Below, one piece after another: positions 1 to 8,755 of a stretch of 64,000 bases of DNA (its first letter is position 1; each line of letters opens with the position of its first letter). The stretch is taken from the NCBI GenBank assembly GCA_903858115.1, contig CAIOHR010000344.1, positions 1-64,000 of the forward strand, written 5' to 3'. The notes beneath the pieces were generated by a model, which had not been told where the DNA came from, did no database searches, and saw only the letters and a program-made list of their open reading frames with translations. Made by a program: the position numbers and the translations under genes. Source of the DNA: an uncultured Pirellula sp. GTDB lineage: Bacteria; Planctomycetota; Planctomycetia; Pirellulales; Pirellulaceae.

Positions 1-269
1 AGGCACTTCAAAGAGCCTTTGAACACCGGCGCTATGCCTCAAAAAATCCAAACATCACCTACCCAAGACACCAAACCAGAAAGGAATTCAAAATATTTTT
101 GAATCAGCAATTGCCAAGGATTAAGACCGTCGCTGTCCTTTCAAGAAGAATGGAGGTGAGTGGCTTCTATCTTGAAGTTTGGCGTGTTGTTAAAGTATGG
201 ATGCGAACTTGTTATGAGGATTTCGTGTCTATTCTTTCGTTTTCCGCGTGGGCCGCTTTCGCTGGTAGT
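1..269. other. Leader region upstream of the NAD-salvage operon
   Basis: No gene is supported here. The reading frame of the downstream phosphoribosyltransferase stays open back to a TTG at 99, but the 57 extra residues have no counterpart in the family, which starts at the conserved DLYQ-TM motif just after the ATG at 270. A purine-rich GGAGG lies at 152-156, too far from that ATG to serve it. I found no convincing -35/-10 pair. Confidence 0.4.
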
Positions 270-1712
270 ATGTACAACAATCACTTGTCGCTTCTAACTG
301 ATCTGTACCAAATCACCATGGCCCAAGGGTATTGGGATCAAGGGACGCATCAACGCGAATCGGTCTTCCATCTTTTCTTTCGCAAGAGCCCGTTTCAAGG
401 TTCCTATGCTATTGCGGCCGGTATCGAGCCGGCTATCGATTGGATCCGGTCGCTACGAATTACAGCCTCCGATAGGGAATACCTGGAGGGTCTTCGGGGA
501 AACGATGGTAAGGCACTGTTTAAGAAAGAGTTTCTACGGTTTCTTATGGGTTGCCGATTTGAGTTAGACATTGACGCGGTCCCGGAAGGATCACCCATGA
601 TGGCCCACGAACCGATCGTGCGAGTTCGAGGTCCATTGCTTCAATGCCAATGGATCGAGAGTGCTCTACTCAATATCGTCAATTTTCAAACGCTCGTTGC
701 GACCAAGGCTTCGCGAGTCTGTCTCGCGGCTGGTGATTCCTCGGTGCTGGAATTTGGACTGCGTCGAGCGCAGGGGATTGATGGTTCACTCGCAGCATCA
801 CGTGCGTGCTACATCGGTGGTTGTCAAGCCACTTCCAATGTACAGGCAGGAAAGCTCTACGGGATTCCTGTTCGCGGTACGCATGCGCACAGTTGGGTGA
901 TGTCCTTTGATACCGAACTGGAAGCGTTTGAAGCTTATGCGAGATCGATGCCCAACAATTGCATCTTTCTCGTCGACACTTACAACACACTGGATGGAGT
1001 ACGCAACGCGATTCGTGTTGCACAACAACTCGCGGAGACTGGTCATCGGCTGGTGGGCATTCGTCTCGACTCTGGCGATATGACGAAACTCAGTATTGAG
1101 GCTAGGAAAATGTTCCAAGAAGCACGATTGCACGATGCGGTGATCGTCGCCAGCAATGATCTCGATGAAATCGAAATCGAGCGAATGCGAAAGGCGGGGG
1201 CGCAGATCGACATTTGGGGCGTTGGCACCAAACTAGTGACCGCCTACGATCAGCCTGCATTAGGAGGCGTTTATAAACTCAGCGCCATTCAGGACCAGCA
1301 TGGACAATGGATCGACAAGATCAAGCTATCCGAACAATGGCTCAAAGTCTCCACGCCCGGCATCTTGAACGTGCGACGATATCGAAAATCGAACGCACCA
1401 CTCATGGATGTGTTGTATAGCGAAACAACGGGAGAACCGGCGACAGCGCAAGGAAATGACATTGCAACGGGGCAACAATCGATGGCCCTGGATTCATTCG
1501 ACTCGTACCAGGACCTTCTACAGCCAGTTTTGAGAAAAGGGGAATACATCGCGGATCTACCCAAACTCAAGACTATTCGAGAAAACGCTATCGCATGGTG
1601 CAACGAATTGCCCGAACGGATACGAACGCTTTCGAGCCCCAGCAGGTATCCTGTCGCGATCGAAGAACGGTTGTCCAAGAAGAAAATGGAAATGATGAAG
1701 GGTTACCGATGA
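270..1712 (+). CDS. pncB: Nicotinate phosphoribosyltransferase
   Basis: Cytoplasmic enzyme that joins nicotinic acid to PRPP, driven by ATP, to make nicotinate mononucleotide in the Preiss-Handler branch of NAD salvage. The 480-residue length fits the family. Visible motifs are DLYQ-TM near residues 11-17, EFGLRRAQG at 161-169, GTHAHSW at 203-209 carrying the histidine that is phosphorylated in this family, LVDTYNT, IRLDSGD and GVGTKL. The ATG at 270 is chosen because family homology begins there; the frame is open further upstream to a TTG at 99. Its TGA stop overlaps the ATG of the nicotinamidase gene (ATGA), so the two are translationally coupled. The two enzymes together turn nicotinamide into NaMN. 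Confidence 0.93.
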   Translation: MYNNHLSLLTDLYQITMAQGYWDQGTHQRESVFHLFFRKSPFQGSYAIAAGIEPAIDWIRSLRITASDREYLEGLRGNDGKALFKKEFLRFLMGCRFELDIDAVPEGSPMMAHEPIVRVRGPLLQCQWIESALLNIVNFQTLVATKASRVCLAAGDSSVLEFGLRRAQGIDGSLAASRACYIGGCQATSNVQAGKLYGIPVRGTHAHSWVMSFDTELEAFEAYARSMPNNCIFLVDTYNTLDGVRNAIRVAQQLAETGHRLVGIRLDSGDMTKLSIEARKMFQEARLHDAVIVASNDLDEIEIERMRKAGAQIDIWGVGTKLVTAYDQPALGGVYKLSAIQDQHGQWIDKIKLSEQWLKVSTPGILNVRRYRKSNAPLMDVLYSETTGEPATAQGNDIATGQQSMALDSFDSYQDLLQPVLRKGEYIADLPKLKTIRENAIAWCNELPERIRTLSSPSRYPVAIEERLSKKKMEMMKGYR

Positions 1713-2311
1713 CCAAAACGTGTCTATTGCTAATCGATTTGCAAAATGATTTCTTGCCAGGTGGAGCACTTGCAGTTCCGGGCGGTGACCAAGTCATCGC
1801 TGTCGCCGATGAGATGATGCGGGATTTTGACATCGTCATTGCATCGCAAGATTGGCATCCTTCAAACCATGGTAGTTTTGTTTCTCAGCATCCGAAACGA
1901 AAAGTAGGAGACACTTTTCATTGGAACGGGGCGTTGCAAGTTGTTTGGCCGGATCACTGTGTCCAAGGTACATACGGTGCGGCGTTTCCACCTGAGTTGA
2001 ATGTAAGCAAGATATCACACCTCATTACAAAAGGAAAAGATCCGAACGTCGATAGCTACAGTGCATTCTTCGACAATACCAAGTTTCGAGCGACTCGATT
2101 GCATGCTCTGCTGCAGTCGCTTGAGATAGATGCGATTCACATGATGGGTCTCGCGACAGATTATTGCGTACGAGCTACGGTATTGGATGCTTTGGAGTTA
2201 GGTTATCAGGTGACGCTCCATACGAAGGGTTGTCGGGGTGTCGAGATTCGACTGGGAGACTGTATGAAAGCGATCGAGCAAATGGCACACAATGGCGCAG
2301 AGGTTTTGTGA
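1709..2311 (+). CDS. pncA: Nicotinamidase
   Basis: Hydrolyses nicotinamide to nicotinate and ammonia, feeding the phosphoribosyltransferase encoded immediately upstream. It is a 200-residue protein of the isochorismatase-like hydrolase fold. The catalytic triad of the family is visible: Asp10 in LLLIDLQNDF, Lys108 in ITKGKD, and Cys153 in ATDYCVRATVLDA. Metal ligands are likely in SQDWHPSNHGSF (Asp48, His50, His54). The start at 1709 overlaps the upstream stop, and a longer in-frame extension to 1595 would run into the coding region of the upstream gene. Its own stop overlaps a GTG that starts the next gene. Confidence 0.93.
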   Translation: MTKTCLLLIDLQNDFLPGGALAVPGGDQVIAVADEMMRDFDIVIASQDWHPSNHGSFVSQHPKRKVGDTFHWNGALQVVWPDHCVQGTYGAAFPPELNVSKISHLITKGKDPNVDSYSAFFDNTKFRATRLHALLQSLEIDAIHMMGLATDYCVRATVLDALELGYQVTLHTKGCRGVEIRLGDCMKAIEQMAHNGAEVL

Positions 2312-3258
2312 TTATTCAGAATGATCGTCCTGCGCATGCGAGTATCGAAAGAACTGCCGCTTGGTATTGTTTGGGGCAGTCGGTACTGACGCTTGTTTGG
2401 TGGGGATGGCTCGTTGTGTTCCCTGAACATCGAGCATTCTTTTGGCCGGAAGATTGGCCGCCGCTGTCTCTTAACGCGTTCTGTTTGGCGGATATCCTCT
2501 TCATTGCGATGCTCGGATTTATTGTTTCTGCCTTTGCTTTTCAGCAGAGTCCGTTCTTAAGACCGGGGCTATGGTTGATGTTGGGTGCCATTGGCTATGC
2601 GTCTGCATACACGATATCGGTCGCGATTGGAACAGGCCAAGGTCTTCTCGGAGCGACGTGCATGGGGATGGCGACCATCGGTTTCGCACACTTGACGCTC
2701 GCTGAGATGTTGGCAGATCGAGATCGCGTGAGCGATTTGTTCCGCACTGCAAGCAATGCCACAGCAGGTCGGCATAGGCTGGCAACCCTTGGTCAGATTT
2801 CGCTGATGTGGCCAACGATCTTGGGGTTGTTTCCCTGGGCGGTTTGGCAGTTGGAGCAATCGATTGGGATCCCTGGATTCTACAGTTTGGCGGGCCGGAT
2901 AGTGGGTGTGGTGCTGTTCGGCATGGTGTCTGTGGTGAATCTGGGGACGGCGTGGACTCTCACGAGTTACGGGGCAGGAACACCGTTTCCGTACGACAAG
3001 ACGCGAGAGCTCGTTGTTTCTGGCGCGTATGGGTGGATTCGTAATCCCATGGCGGTGACAGGGCTACTTCAGGGCGTTTGTGTAGGGCTCATGTTAGGTT
3101 CTCCGCTCGTTTTGGTGTACGTCATGTGCGGGGCTGCGATTTGGCAATTCTTAGTTCGCCCGGTCGAGGAGCAGATGATGGAGGAACAATTCGGAGCCAG
3201 CTACTTCGCTTACAAGGCAGAAGTGAACTGCTGGTTCCCCCGATTATTCCGGCAATAG
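2308..3258 (+). CDS. ICMT/PEMT-like integral membrane methyltransferase
   Basis: Polytopic membrane protein of about 316 residues with some seven hydrophobic segments. The C-terminal third resembles the isoprenylcysteine/phospholipid methyltransferase superfamily: 'GAYGWIRNPMAVTG', a long hydrophobic hairpin, then 'RPVEEQMMEEQFGASYFAY', the usual 'E..l...fG..Y..Y' signature. Substrate is unknown; lipid or small-molecule methylation is the family role. The GTG start at 2308 overlaps the pncA stop (GTGA), giving a third link in a coupled operon. The frame remains open upstream to 2164, inside pncA, so GTG is the reasonable start. Its link with NAD salvage is positional only. Confidence 0.75.
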   Translation: MIIQNDRPAHASIERTAAWYCLGQSVLTLVWWGWLVVFPEHRAFFWPEDWPPLSLNAFCLADILFIAMLGFIVSAFAFQQSPFLRPGLWLMLGAIGYASAYTISVAIGTGQGLLGATCMGMATIGFAHLTLAEMLADRDRVSDLFRTASNATAGRHRLATLGQISLMWPTILGLFPWAVWQLEQSIGIPGFYSLAGRIVGVVLFGMVSVVNLGTAWTLTSYGAGTPFPYDKTRELVVSGAYGWIRNPMAVTGLLQGVCVGLMLGSPLVLVYVMCGAAIWQFLVRPVEEQMMEEQFGASYFAYKAEVNCWFPRLFRQ

Positions 3259-3862
3259 TGGAAGTAGTCAGGGACCAATGTTCAGGCCGTCAATGACTCC
3301 TTCGAAAATCCGCAAGCTCGGACAAGGGTCCTGGGCTACATGCAGGTAAAGCTTTGCTAATGCTGGCTCTCTCAATTTAGGGTTTATTAGACCAGAGAAA
3401 AAGTCTCAAAGAGACGCACGTTTTTTCAGCAATATGCCTGCCGCTACACCGAAAGGCAGCCTAATAATCAGGCAAAAGGACGGCGTTGGCATGCATTCGA
3501 ACTCGTTTCAAGAATTTTTGACAATCATAAAGAAAACTTCTATGGATTTATCAGCTACGGAATGATTTCGCAATGGCGCCCTAAATGCCATTGATTGTGC
3601 AATGGATGTCCGTAGTGCTAGCAAACTTGCAAGGAACCGATCGCAATGGCACAGAGCGTGCAATGTATCCGCATCGTTGGGAATGCGAGTCGAGACGTGT
3701 GTGTGTGGAGACGAGAGTAACCAATAAAAATTTACACCGCGATTGAGTCGGAGTTGGCTGGAGGAGGGAGAGGACCTTCAGTCGGTTTTGGTTTGATCGC
3801 GGTGTTTTTTTATGTCCAAAACTGGGGTCGAATCGGAACCCCAGTTTCGCTAGATTTCCCAA
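3259..3862. other. Gene-free spacer of about 600 bp
   Basis: No convincing gene on either strand. The only notable element is the long inverted repeat with a T run at 3734-3811, annotated separately. The rest is mixed sequence with no repeat of note. Confidence 0.6.
3734..3811 (+). terminator. Long-stem hairpin followed by a T run
   Basis: A perfect 10-bp inverted repeat (ACACCGCGAT at 3734-3743, ATCGCGGTGT at 3796-3805) encloses 52 nt that contain a second pairable pair (CTGGAGG / CCTTCAG with one G-U). Seven T follow the outer stem. It could end transcription entering from the left, or be a structured RNA in the leader of the permease gene, whose ATG is only 52 nt downstream. Confidence 0.55.
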
Positions 3863-5059
3863 ATGTTGCCTGGGAAATTCAATCGTTATGTCCTTTGGGA
3901 CATCATCAAAATGTTTCTGCTGACGCTAGTGTCGATGACGCTAGTGATTTCGTTGATGTTTGTCGGTCAGCAATTGGTTGCAGAAGGCATTAGTTTTCTG
4001 ACCATTATCAAGCTGATGCCTTTCATTACATTGATCGCGCTCCAGTATTCTGTTCCTGCAACGTTGCTATTCTCGGTATGTTGCGTGTACGGCCGGATCT
4101 CCGCCGACAACGAAGTGATTGCACTCAAGAGCGCGGGGATTTCCCCCATGCAAATCTTTCGCCCAGTGTGGGTGTTCGGATTGTTGGTTAGTATTCCTGC
4201 GGTCTGGTTGAACGATCAAGCTGTTTCCTGGGCGCGGCCAGGGATGCAGCAGGTGGTGGTTCGCAGCATTGAGCAGATTCTTTACCCAGCCCTTCAATCC
4301 CATCGATCCTATACTTCGGAGAAAGGTTTTTCCATTCACGTGGAAGATGTGGAGGATCGCTGGTTGATCAAGCCCACGATTTGGATGTTCTCTGCCAACG
4401 GTGGGCAATTAACGACGATTCATGCAGAAAAAGCCAAGATCTCGTTCAACTTAGAAAAGGATGTTCTCTCGATTGAGTTGTGTGATTCAATCGTTGACGC
4501 GAATCGAGGGAAAAAACTGAAATGGCCAGGGTTACAAACCGTGGAACTTCCTCTGCTTCAGGCGACTCGCAATGGCGAATCGTCGACGAGCCCTTCTAAC
4601 TACTCTATGAATGAGATCCCGAGGGAGCTGCAATCGCAATCCGAGCTCAATGCGAGGCGTCGAGAGCAACTGGCAACCCAGGCCTCGTTTGCGATGGCGA
4701 CCGGCCGATTTGTCTCGATCCAGACGCCCGTCTTAGAGCATATCCAGTTTCAAATCCAAGAGACAGAAAGACGAATGGCTCGGCTTCGCGCAGAGCCGAT
4801 GAGACGCTGGTCATTGGGATTCAGTTGCTTAGCCTTTGTTTGGATGGGCGTGCCGATGGCAATCTTGATACGCAGCGCCGACTATTGGTGGAGTTTTGGA
4901 CTTTGCTTCATTCCAATTCTACTTGTCTACTATCCACTCTTTGGATTGGCCTTAGAATTATCCAAGAAGGGAACTTGGCCAGCGGTAAGCCTTTGGATTG
5001 GCAACATTGCCTTGGCCGCGATTGGCACCTGGTTGATGCGGAAGATTATTAGAGCTTAG
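3863..5059 (+). CDS. LptF/LptG (YjgP/YjgQ) family permease
   Basis: Inner-membrane permease subunit of the LptB2FG type, which pulls lipopolysaccharide out of the inner membrane in Gram-negative bacteria. The 398 residues show the family layout: an N-terminal membrane block (about 12-35, 47-76, 96-116) with the conserved 'YGRISADNEVIALKSAGISP' cytoplasmic loop, a periplasmic beta-jellyroll-like middle, and a C-terminal block (about 315-398). I cannot say whether it is F or G; only one copy lies here. The next gene begins one base after its stop, so it heads an operon with two ExbD-like proteins. Confidence 0.85.
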   Translation: MLPGKFNRYVLWDIIKMFLLTLVSMTLVISLMFVGQQLVAEGISFLTIIKLMPFITLIALQYSVPATLLFSVCCVYGRISADNEVIALKSAGISPMQIFRPVWVFGLLVSIPAVWLNDQAVSWARPGMQQVVVRSIEQILYPALQSHRSYTSEKGFSIHVEDVEDRWLIKPTIWMFSANGGQLTTIHAEKAKISFNLEKDVLSIELCDSIVDANRGKKLKWPGLQTVELPLLQATRNGESSTSPSNYSMNEIPRELQSQSELNARRREQLATQASFAMATGRFVSIQTPVLEHIQFQIQETERRMARLRAEPMRRWSLGFSCLAFVWMGVPMAILIRSADYWWSFGLCFIPILLVYYPLFGLALELSKKGTWPAVSLWIGNIALAAIGTWLMRKIIRA

Positions 5060-5060
5060 C

Positions 5061-5483
5061 ATGAAGATACCGACCTATCGTGGCACGAGTCATGTTTCCA
5101 TCAACATGACGCCCATGATCGACGTGACTTTTCTGCTTATCATCTTTTTCCTCGTCAGCAGTCATCTGGCCAAACAGGAAAACTTTATTGAGTTATCGCT
5201 GCCAACTTCCAATTCTGGGTTGATGGATACGGACGATCGCCCCACGCTCACCATCCAAGTGCTTGAGTCTGGCCAGTATCGAGTTGGTTCGCAAGATATC
5301 GTTTTGGATCAGGTTCGCCGGGCGATTCAACAACGCAATTCCGAAGATGTGGATCCGGTCCGCATCCGTATTCGTACGGACAAAAAGACTCCCTATGAGT
5401 TTATTGCAAGCTTGCTCCGCATTTGTGCGTTGACTGGGAACTCGGATGTCGTGTTCGCGGTTTACGAGGAAGACATCGGATGA
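5061..5483 (+). CDS. ExbD/TolR-type biopolymer transport protein (first copy)
   Basis: Small inner-membrane protein of 140 residues with one N-terminal transmembrane helix and a periplasmic domain. The ExbD/TolR signature 'MTPMIDVTFLLIIFFLVSS' is intact, including the Asp in the helix that takes part in proton flow with ExbB/TolQ. No ExbB/TolQ/MotA partner gene is nearby. It begins one base after the LptF/G-like stop, and its own stop overlaps the start of a second ExbD (ATGA). Confidence 0.9.
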   Translation: MKIPTYRGTSHVSINMTPMIDVTFLLIIFFLVSSHLAKQENFIELSLPTSNSGLMDTDDRPTLTIQVLESGQYRVGSQDIVLDQVRRAIQQRNSEDVDPVRIRIRTDKKTPYEFIASLLRICALTGNSDVVFAVYEEDIG

Positions 5484-5932
5484 AGACTGTCTTTTCCAAT
5501 CGCTCTTTTAGTCCGTCGGTTGACAGCATGTTGACGCCGATGATCGATGTAGTATTTCTATTGTTGATTTTCTTCTTGACGACATCATCATTCCAACGTT
5601 TAGAAAAGCAACTTCCTAGCGCGTCAGCAACGCCTCCGCAACAAGCGACCCAGGGTGTTTCCCAAGAGCCGGTGCAGCCCGAAGCTTCTGACTTTAACGA
5701 CATCATCATTAAGATCGGCAATCGCAACGGAACCTTGGAGTACAAACTGCAGGATGCGATTGTCGCGGACTTGGCTCAGCTAGAGAGCCGATTGATTGCG
5801 ATTCTCAGAATACGGAAAGACGTTCCGATTATCATTGATCCGGAGAATTCGGTGGCAGCTGGCGAAGCGATCCGAGTTTACGATATGATTAGGAGCAATG
5901 GGTCACTGTCGGTCTTCCTTGTTGCACGATAG
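5480..5932 (+). CDS. ExbD/TolR-type biopolymer transport protein (second copy)
   Basis: Second ExbD/TolR-family protein, 150 residues, with the motif 'MLTPMIDVVFLLLIFFLTTS' near residues 17-36 and a proline/glutamine-rich linker before the periplasmic domain. It is clearly divergent from the first copy outside the helix, so this is an old duplication or a heteromeric pair. The start at 5480 overlaps the preceding stop. Upstream in-frame starts lie inside the first copy and are not credible. Confidence 0.9.
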   Translation: MKTVFSNRSFSPSVDSMLTPMIDVVFLLLIFFLTTSSFQRLEKQLPSASATPPQQATQGVSQEPVQPEASDFNDIIIKIGNRNGTLEYKLQDAIVADLAQLESRLIAILRIRKDVPIIIDPENSVAAGEAIRVYDMIRSNGSLSVFLVAR

Positions 5933-6018
5933 CGATCCAGCATCGATTCCGATTCGAATGCATTAGTCTTTAGATCCAGTCGATTACTCAATTCGTTTAC
6001 CACGTCAAAGGAAGTACC

Positions 6019-6705
6019 ATGGCAAAATTTGGCCTGAAAGAGTTTCTTGCAACCTCCACCCAAAAAGACCGAGGGCAAGGGTTATTTGAATTGGAACGAG
6101 ACCGAGTTCTGGAAGTCAATCTGAATGGCGAAATCTGGACCAAGACAGGTTCCATGATCGCTTATCTAGGTGGAATCAAATTCGAACGCGAAGGAATTTT
6201 GCAGCAAGGTGTTAGTAATCTGCTGAAGAAAGTCGTCAGTGGTGAAGGAACGAAACTGACCAAAGCCTCAGGCCGAGGAGTTCTGTACCTTGCCGATGCG
6301 GGCAAGAAGATCACGATCTTGCAATTGGACAATGAGTCGATTTTTGTCAACGCAAACGATGTTCTTGCTTTCGAAACATCACTGCAGTTCGACATCAAAA
6401 TGCTTCGAAAGGTAGCCGCCATGATGAGCGGTGGTTTATTCAATGCGAAGTTCACTGGATCTGGAATGCTCGCCATCACATCCCACTACGACCCACTGAC
6501 TTTGCCAGTCACTTCACAGTTGCCAGTTTATACGGACCCGAATGCAACGATCGCTTGGAGTGGCAATTTGACGCCAAACTTCAAGACAGATGTTAGCTTG
6601 AAGACTTTCTTGGGCCGAGGCAGTGGAGAAAGTTTGCAAATGGAATTCCGTGGCGAAGGATTCGTCGTCGTGCAACCGTATGAAGAAGTCTTCATGCAAC
6701 ACTAA
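6019..6705 (+). CDS. AIM24 family protein
   Basis: A 228-residue protein of the AIM24 (formerly DUF124) family, a double beta-helix fold; the bacterial function is not established. Family features are 'LNGEIWTKTGSMIAYLGGIKFEREG', the 'GxGxLYLA' turn and the closing 'GEGFVVVQPYE'. No signal peptide or membrane helix is seen. The start is supported by AAGGAAG about 5 nt upstream of ATG. It is 86 bp downstream of the ExbD pair and could be read through from them. It converges with the next gene. Confidence 0.85.
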   Translation: MAKFGLKEFLATSTQKDRGQGLFELERDRVLEVNLNGEIWTKTGSMIAYLGGIKFEREGILQQGVSNLLKKVVSGEGTKLTKASGRGVLYLADAGKKITILQLDNESIFVNANDVLAFETSLQFDIKMLRKVAAMMSGGLFNAKFTGSGMLAITSHYDPLTLPVTSQLPVYTDPNATIAWSGNLTPNFKTDVSLKTFLGRGSGESLQMEFRGEGFVVVQPYEEVFMQH

Positions 6706-6719
6706 AGGTCGTAGTCTAG

Positions 6720-7943
6720 CTAGTTCTTGTTCCAGTAGATCACGGCATTGTGAGTTGCTCTGCCAACAGCGATGATGTCATTGCGTCCATCGCTGTTGAG
6801 ATCTGCGACGACTAGATCTTCCACGGCTACCTGCCCGGGCTCAATCAATTTTCTCTTCCATTGGCCACCCTCCCAATTGTAGATGCGAACGCCGCAACGA
6901 TGAGGTGCTGTAGCGTTGTCTCGCACTCCGATAACAATCTCATCTTCTGTATCGGAATCTAGGTTCGCACACGCAACGGCGTGCCCCCATTTAAGCTCGT
7001 TGTCGATGACCGATCGTTGAAGAAGTCGCGTCCCTTTTGCGGGGTCGGAAGTGTAGACCACGATCTGATCGCCGTGCCAAGGCTCGACGGTTGCGATAAA
7101 TCTGGTTGACTTATCGAGTTGACCTCGTCGAATTTCGCTCGATCCCCTTTGAGGTGCAATCCCCTGAAAGCCGGTTCCTTGCGGGTACACAAATTTCTTC
7201 CCTTCTTTCGTAAACATGAATCGAGTCGCGCCTTCGTAGCTCGCCATAAGAATGTCGGTGGCACCTTCCTGGGCAGTGCCACTCTTCGCAGTGCCTGCAA
7301 TCTCAAAGTTATGCGCGACATGCATGGACTCGTCGAGCACCGTTATCGGCCAAGACTCTGTAGCGGGGTTGCTTGGAATTTCGTACTTCAAAAGACGCAC
7401 TGCAGTTTGATCGAATCCAGGGGCCGTCGTGCCACGACCCTTGAGAGGCAAAACGATGAGCTCCATTCGACCGTCTTGATTGAGATCCCCCCAATTCATT
7501 CGGTGGGTCGTTGGCTCCTCACCAATCTTGGTATAGCTCCATGGCTGACGCGGGTCTTTCGGTGATTTGAGCCAACCAATTTCGCCACCCGATGTTGTGT
7601 TGTTCGGTTGCCAGTCGTGTCCAATCGCCAAGTCGATGATGCCATCGCGATCGATATCGTAAGGAGCCATGCACACGTTGTCGCTTTTGGCGTTGGGTGT
7701 GTCATGAATCACATGCACCTTCCAGCTTGGATTCTCAAGCCATAGGTATCGCTTACTATCTGCGACAAGGATATCCAATTTGGAGTCACCGTTGAGGTCC
7801 AGAGTGCGGACCGCATAGCCGACTTGCAATTCAACGGGCAAACTCTGCGACTCCCATTCGGCGGTCGCCAAAGTCGACGCACTCACGAACAAAAGAGCAA
7901 ACGTTAGAGACGGCAATTTTCGAAGTAATGGTAGAGGATTCAT
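6720..7943 (-). CDS. Secreted FG-GAP/VCBS-repeat beta-propeller protein
   Basis: Exported protein of 407 residues. After a signal peptide (about 1-28, ending near ATAEW) come several FG-GAP/VCBS-type repeats with calcium-binding-like loops such as 'DLNGDSKLDILVAD', 'DIDRDGIIDLAIGHDW', 'DLNQDGRMELIVL' and 'DLNSDGRNDIIAVG'. These build a beta-propeller common in planctomycete secreted proteins; the ligand is unknown. The ATG at 7943 gives a clean n-region before the hydrophobic core; an ATG 14 codons upstream (7985) is possible but puts extra residues before it. Confidence 0.85.
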   Translation of the reverse strand: MNPLPLLRKLPSLTFALLFVSASTLATAEWESQSLPVELQVGYAVRTLDLNGDSKLDILVADSKRYLWLENPSWKVHVIHDTPNAKSDNVCMAPYDIDRDGIIDLAIGHDWQPNNTTSGGEIGWLKSPKDPRQPWSYTKIGEEPTTHRMNWGDLNQDGRMELIVLPLKGRGTTAPGFDQTAVRLLKYEIPSNPATESWPITVLDESMHVAHNFEIAGTAKSGTAQEGATDILMASYEGATRFMFTKEGKKFVYPQGTGFQGIAPQRGSSEIRRGQLDKSTRFIATVEPWHGDQIVVYTSDPAKGTRLLQRSVIDNELKWGHAVACANLDSDTEDEIVIGVRDNATAPHRCGVRIYNWEGGQWKRKLIEPGQVAVEDLVVADLNSDGRNDIIAVGRATHNAVIYWNKN

Positions 7944-8068
7944 CAAGTGTGGACTCCGAGTGCAAAATCGAGGGACGGCGTTCAAGACCGAGGGGTCCCC
8001 AGATTGTAGCCGACTCGCGAAAGGAAGTCGGTGGCAACACGGCGAGTCTCCGTCTTTTGCGATTCGCG

Positions 8069-8134
8069 TTTAACAGTCAGCCGCAGCAGGCGTACTGTCA
8101 AAGCCGCAAAGTACGCCTACGGCTGACTGTTAAA
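8069..8134. repeat. Large intergenic inverted repeat
   Basis: A 15-bp outer arm (8069-8083 pairs with 8120-8134) and an inner 8-bp arm (AGGCGTAC at 8088-8095 with GTACGCCT at 8111-8118) form one long hairpin between divergent genes. The core CGCCTACGGCTGAC resembles palindromic intergenic elements I recall from planctomycete genomes. No T run follows, so it is more likely a dispersed palindrome than a terminator. Confidence 0.75.
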
Positions 8135-8188
8135 CGAAGGAACATTCGAGGAGTTTTCAAAAATTTTCTTTTTTTTTGACGTCGGGGC

Positions 8189-8217
8189 TTGAAATGCCAA
8201 TCGTGCTTCTGTACTAT
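8189..8217 (+). promoter_or_regulatory. Sigma-70-type promoter of the regulator/ABC operon, with a possible operator
   Basis: TTGAAA at 8189-8194 and TACTAT at 8212-8217 are separated by 17 bp. Just downstream, over the expected start of transcription, GCTAGTTC and GCTAGTTC recur in tandem at about 8221-8236, a plausible operator for the GntR-family protein encoded 43 bp further on. The promoter pairing is read directly; autoregulation is inferred from family habit. Confidence 0.6.
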
Positions 8218-8259
8218 GTAGCTAGTTCGCTAGTTCTGCGGTTGCAGAAGGAGTTTCAT

Positions 8260-8685
8260 ATGTTTTTTTCCATTGACGCAAACAATGGCGTCGCGATCTA
8301 CGAACAGATTGTTCGGCAGGTAAAGTTCGCGATCGCCGAAGAGTCTCTCAGGCCAGGGCAGCTCTTGCCCAGCGTGCGTACGCTGAGCGTGCAGTTGGCA
8401 TTGAATCCGAATACGATTGCTCGCGCTTATCAGCAGTTGCAGAGTGACGGCGTGCTTGAATCGCTCCGAGGTCGCGGGCTCGCCGTGTGCCAGGGAGCGA
8501 CGAAAGCTTGTCGCGAAGATAGGCGGTCGATCATCGCGGACCGATTGCAGAGTGTTCTCACCGAAGCCCTACACGGCGGATTAACCGCGACCGAGATCGA
8601 GGACATCGTTCGAAAGCAGCTCAAAAAGCTGACTCCGACTGTCAACACTGTCTCGTCGACGGTCCCATCACAACCTACTGCTTAG
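8260..8685 (+). CDS. GntR-family regulator, YtrA subfamily
   Basis: DNA-binding regulator of 141 residues. The N-terminal winged helix of the GntR class is clear: 'AIYEQIVRQVKFAIAEESL', 'GQLLPSVRTLSVQLALNPNTIARAYQQL', then 'GVLESLRGRGLAV'. The short C-terminal tail without a large ligand domain marks the YtrA subfamily, whose members usually control an adjacent ABC transporter. That fits here, with an ATPase and permease downstream in the same direction. ATG at 8260 has a good AAGGAG about 8 nt upstream; the longer frame to 8176 covers the promoter. Confidence 0.9.
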   Translation: MFFSIDANNGVAIYEQIVRQVKFAIAEESLRPGQLLPSVRTLSVQLALNPNTIARAYQQLQSDGVLESLRGRGLAVCQGATKACREDRRSIIADRLQSVLTEALHGGLTATEIEDIVRKQLKKLTPTVNTVSSTVPSQPTA

Positions 8686-8755
8686 TCGCGCGAGTTCGCT
8701 CTGGCGTGACGATAGTCCATTCCGATTCTATTCCTTCCTCTTCGAGGAAACCCCC

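Noticed and set aside
99..269. TTG start 57 codons before the pncB ATG
   Set aside because: The extra residues do not belong to the family and no ribosome site supports the TTG.
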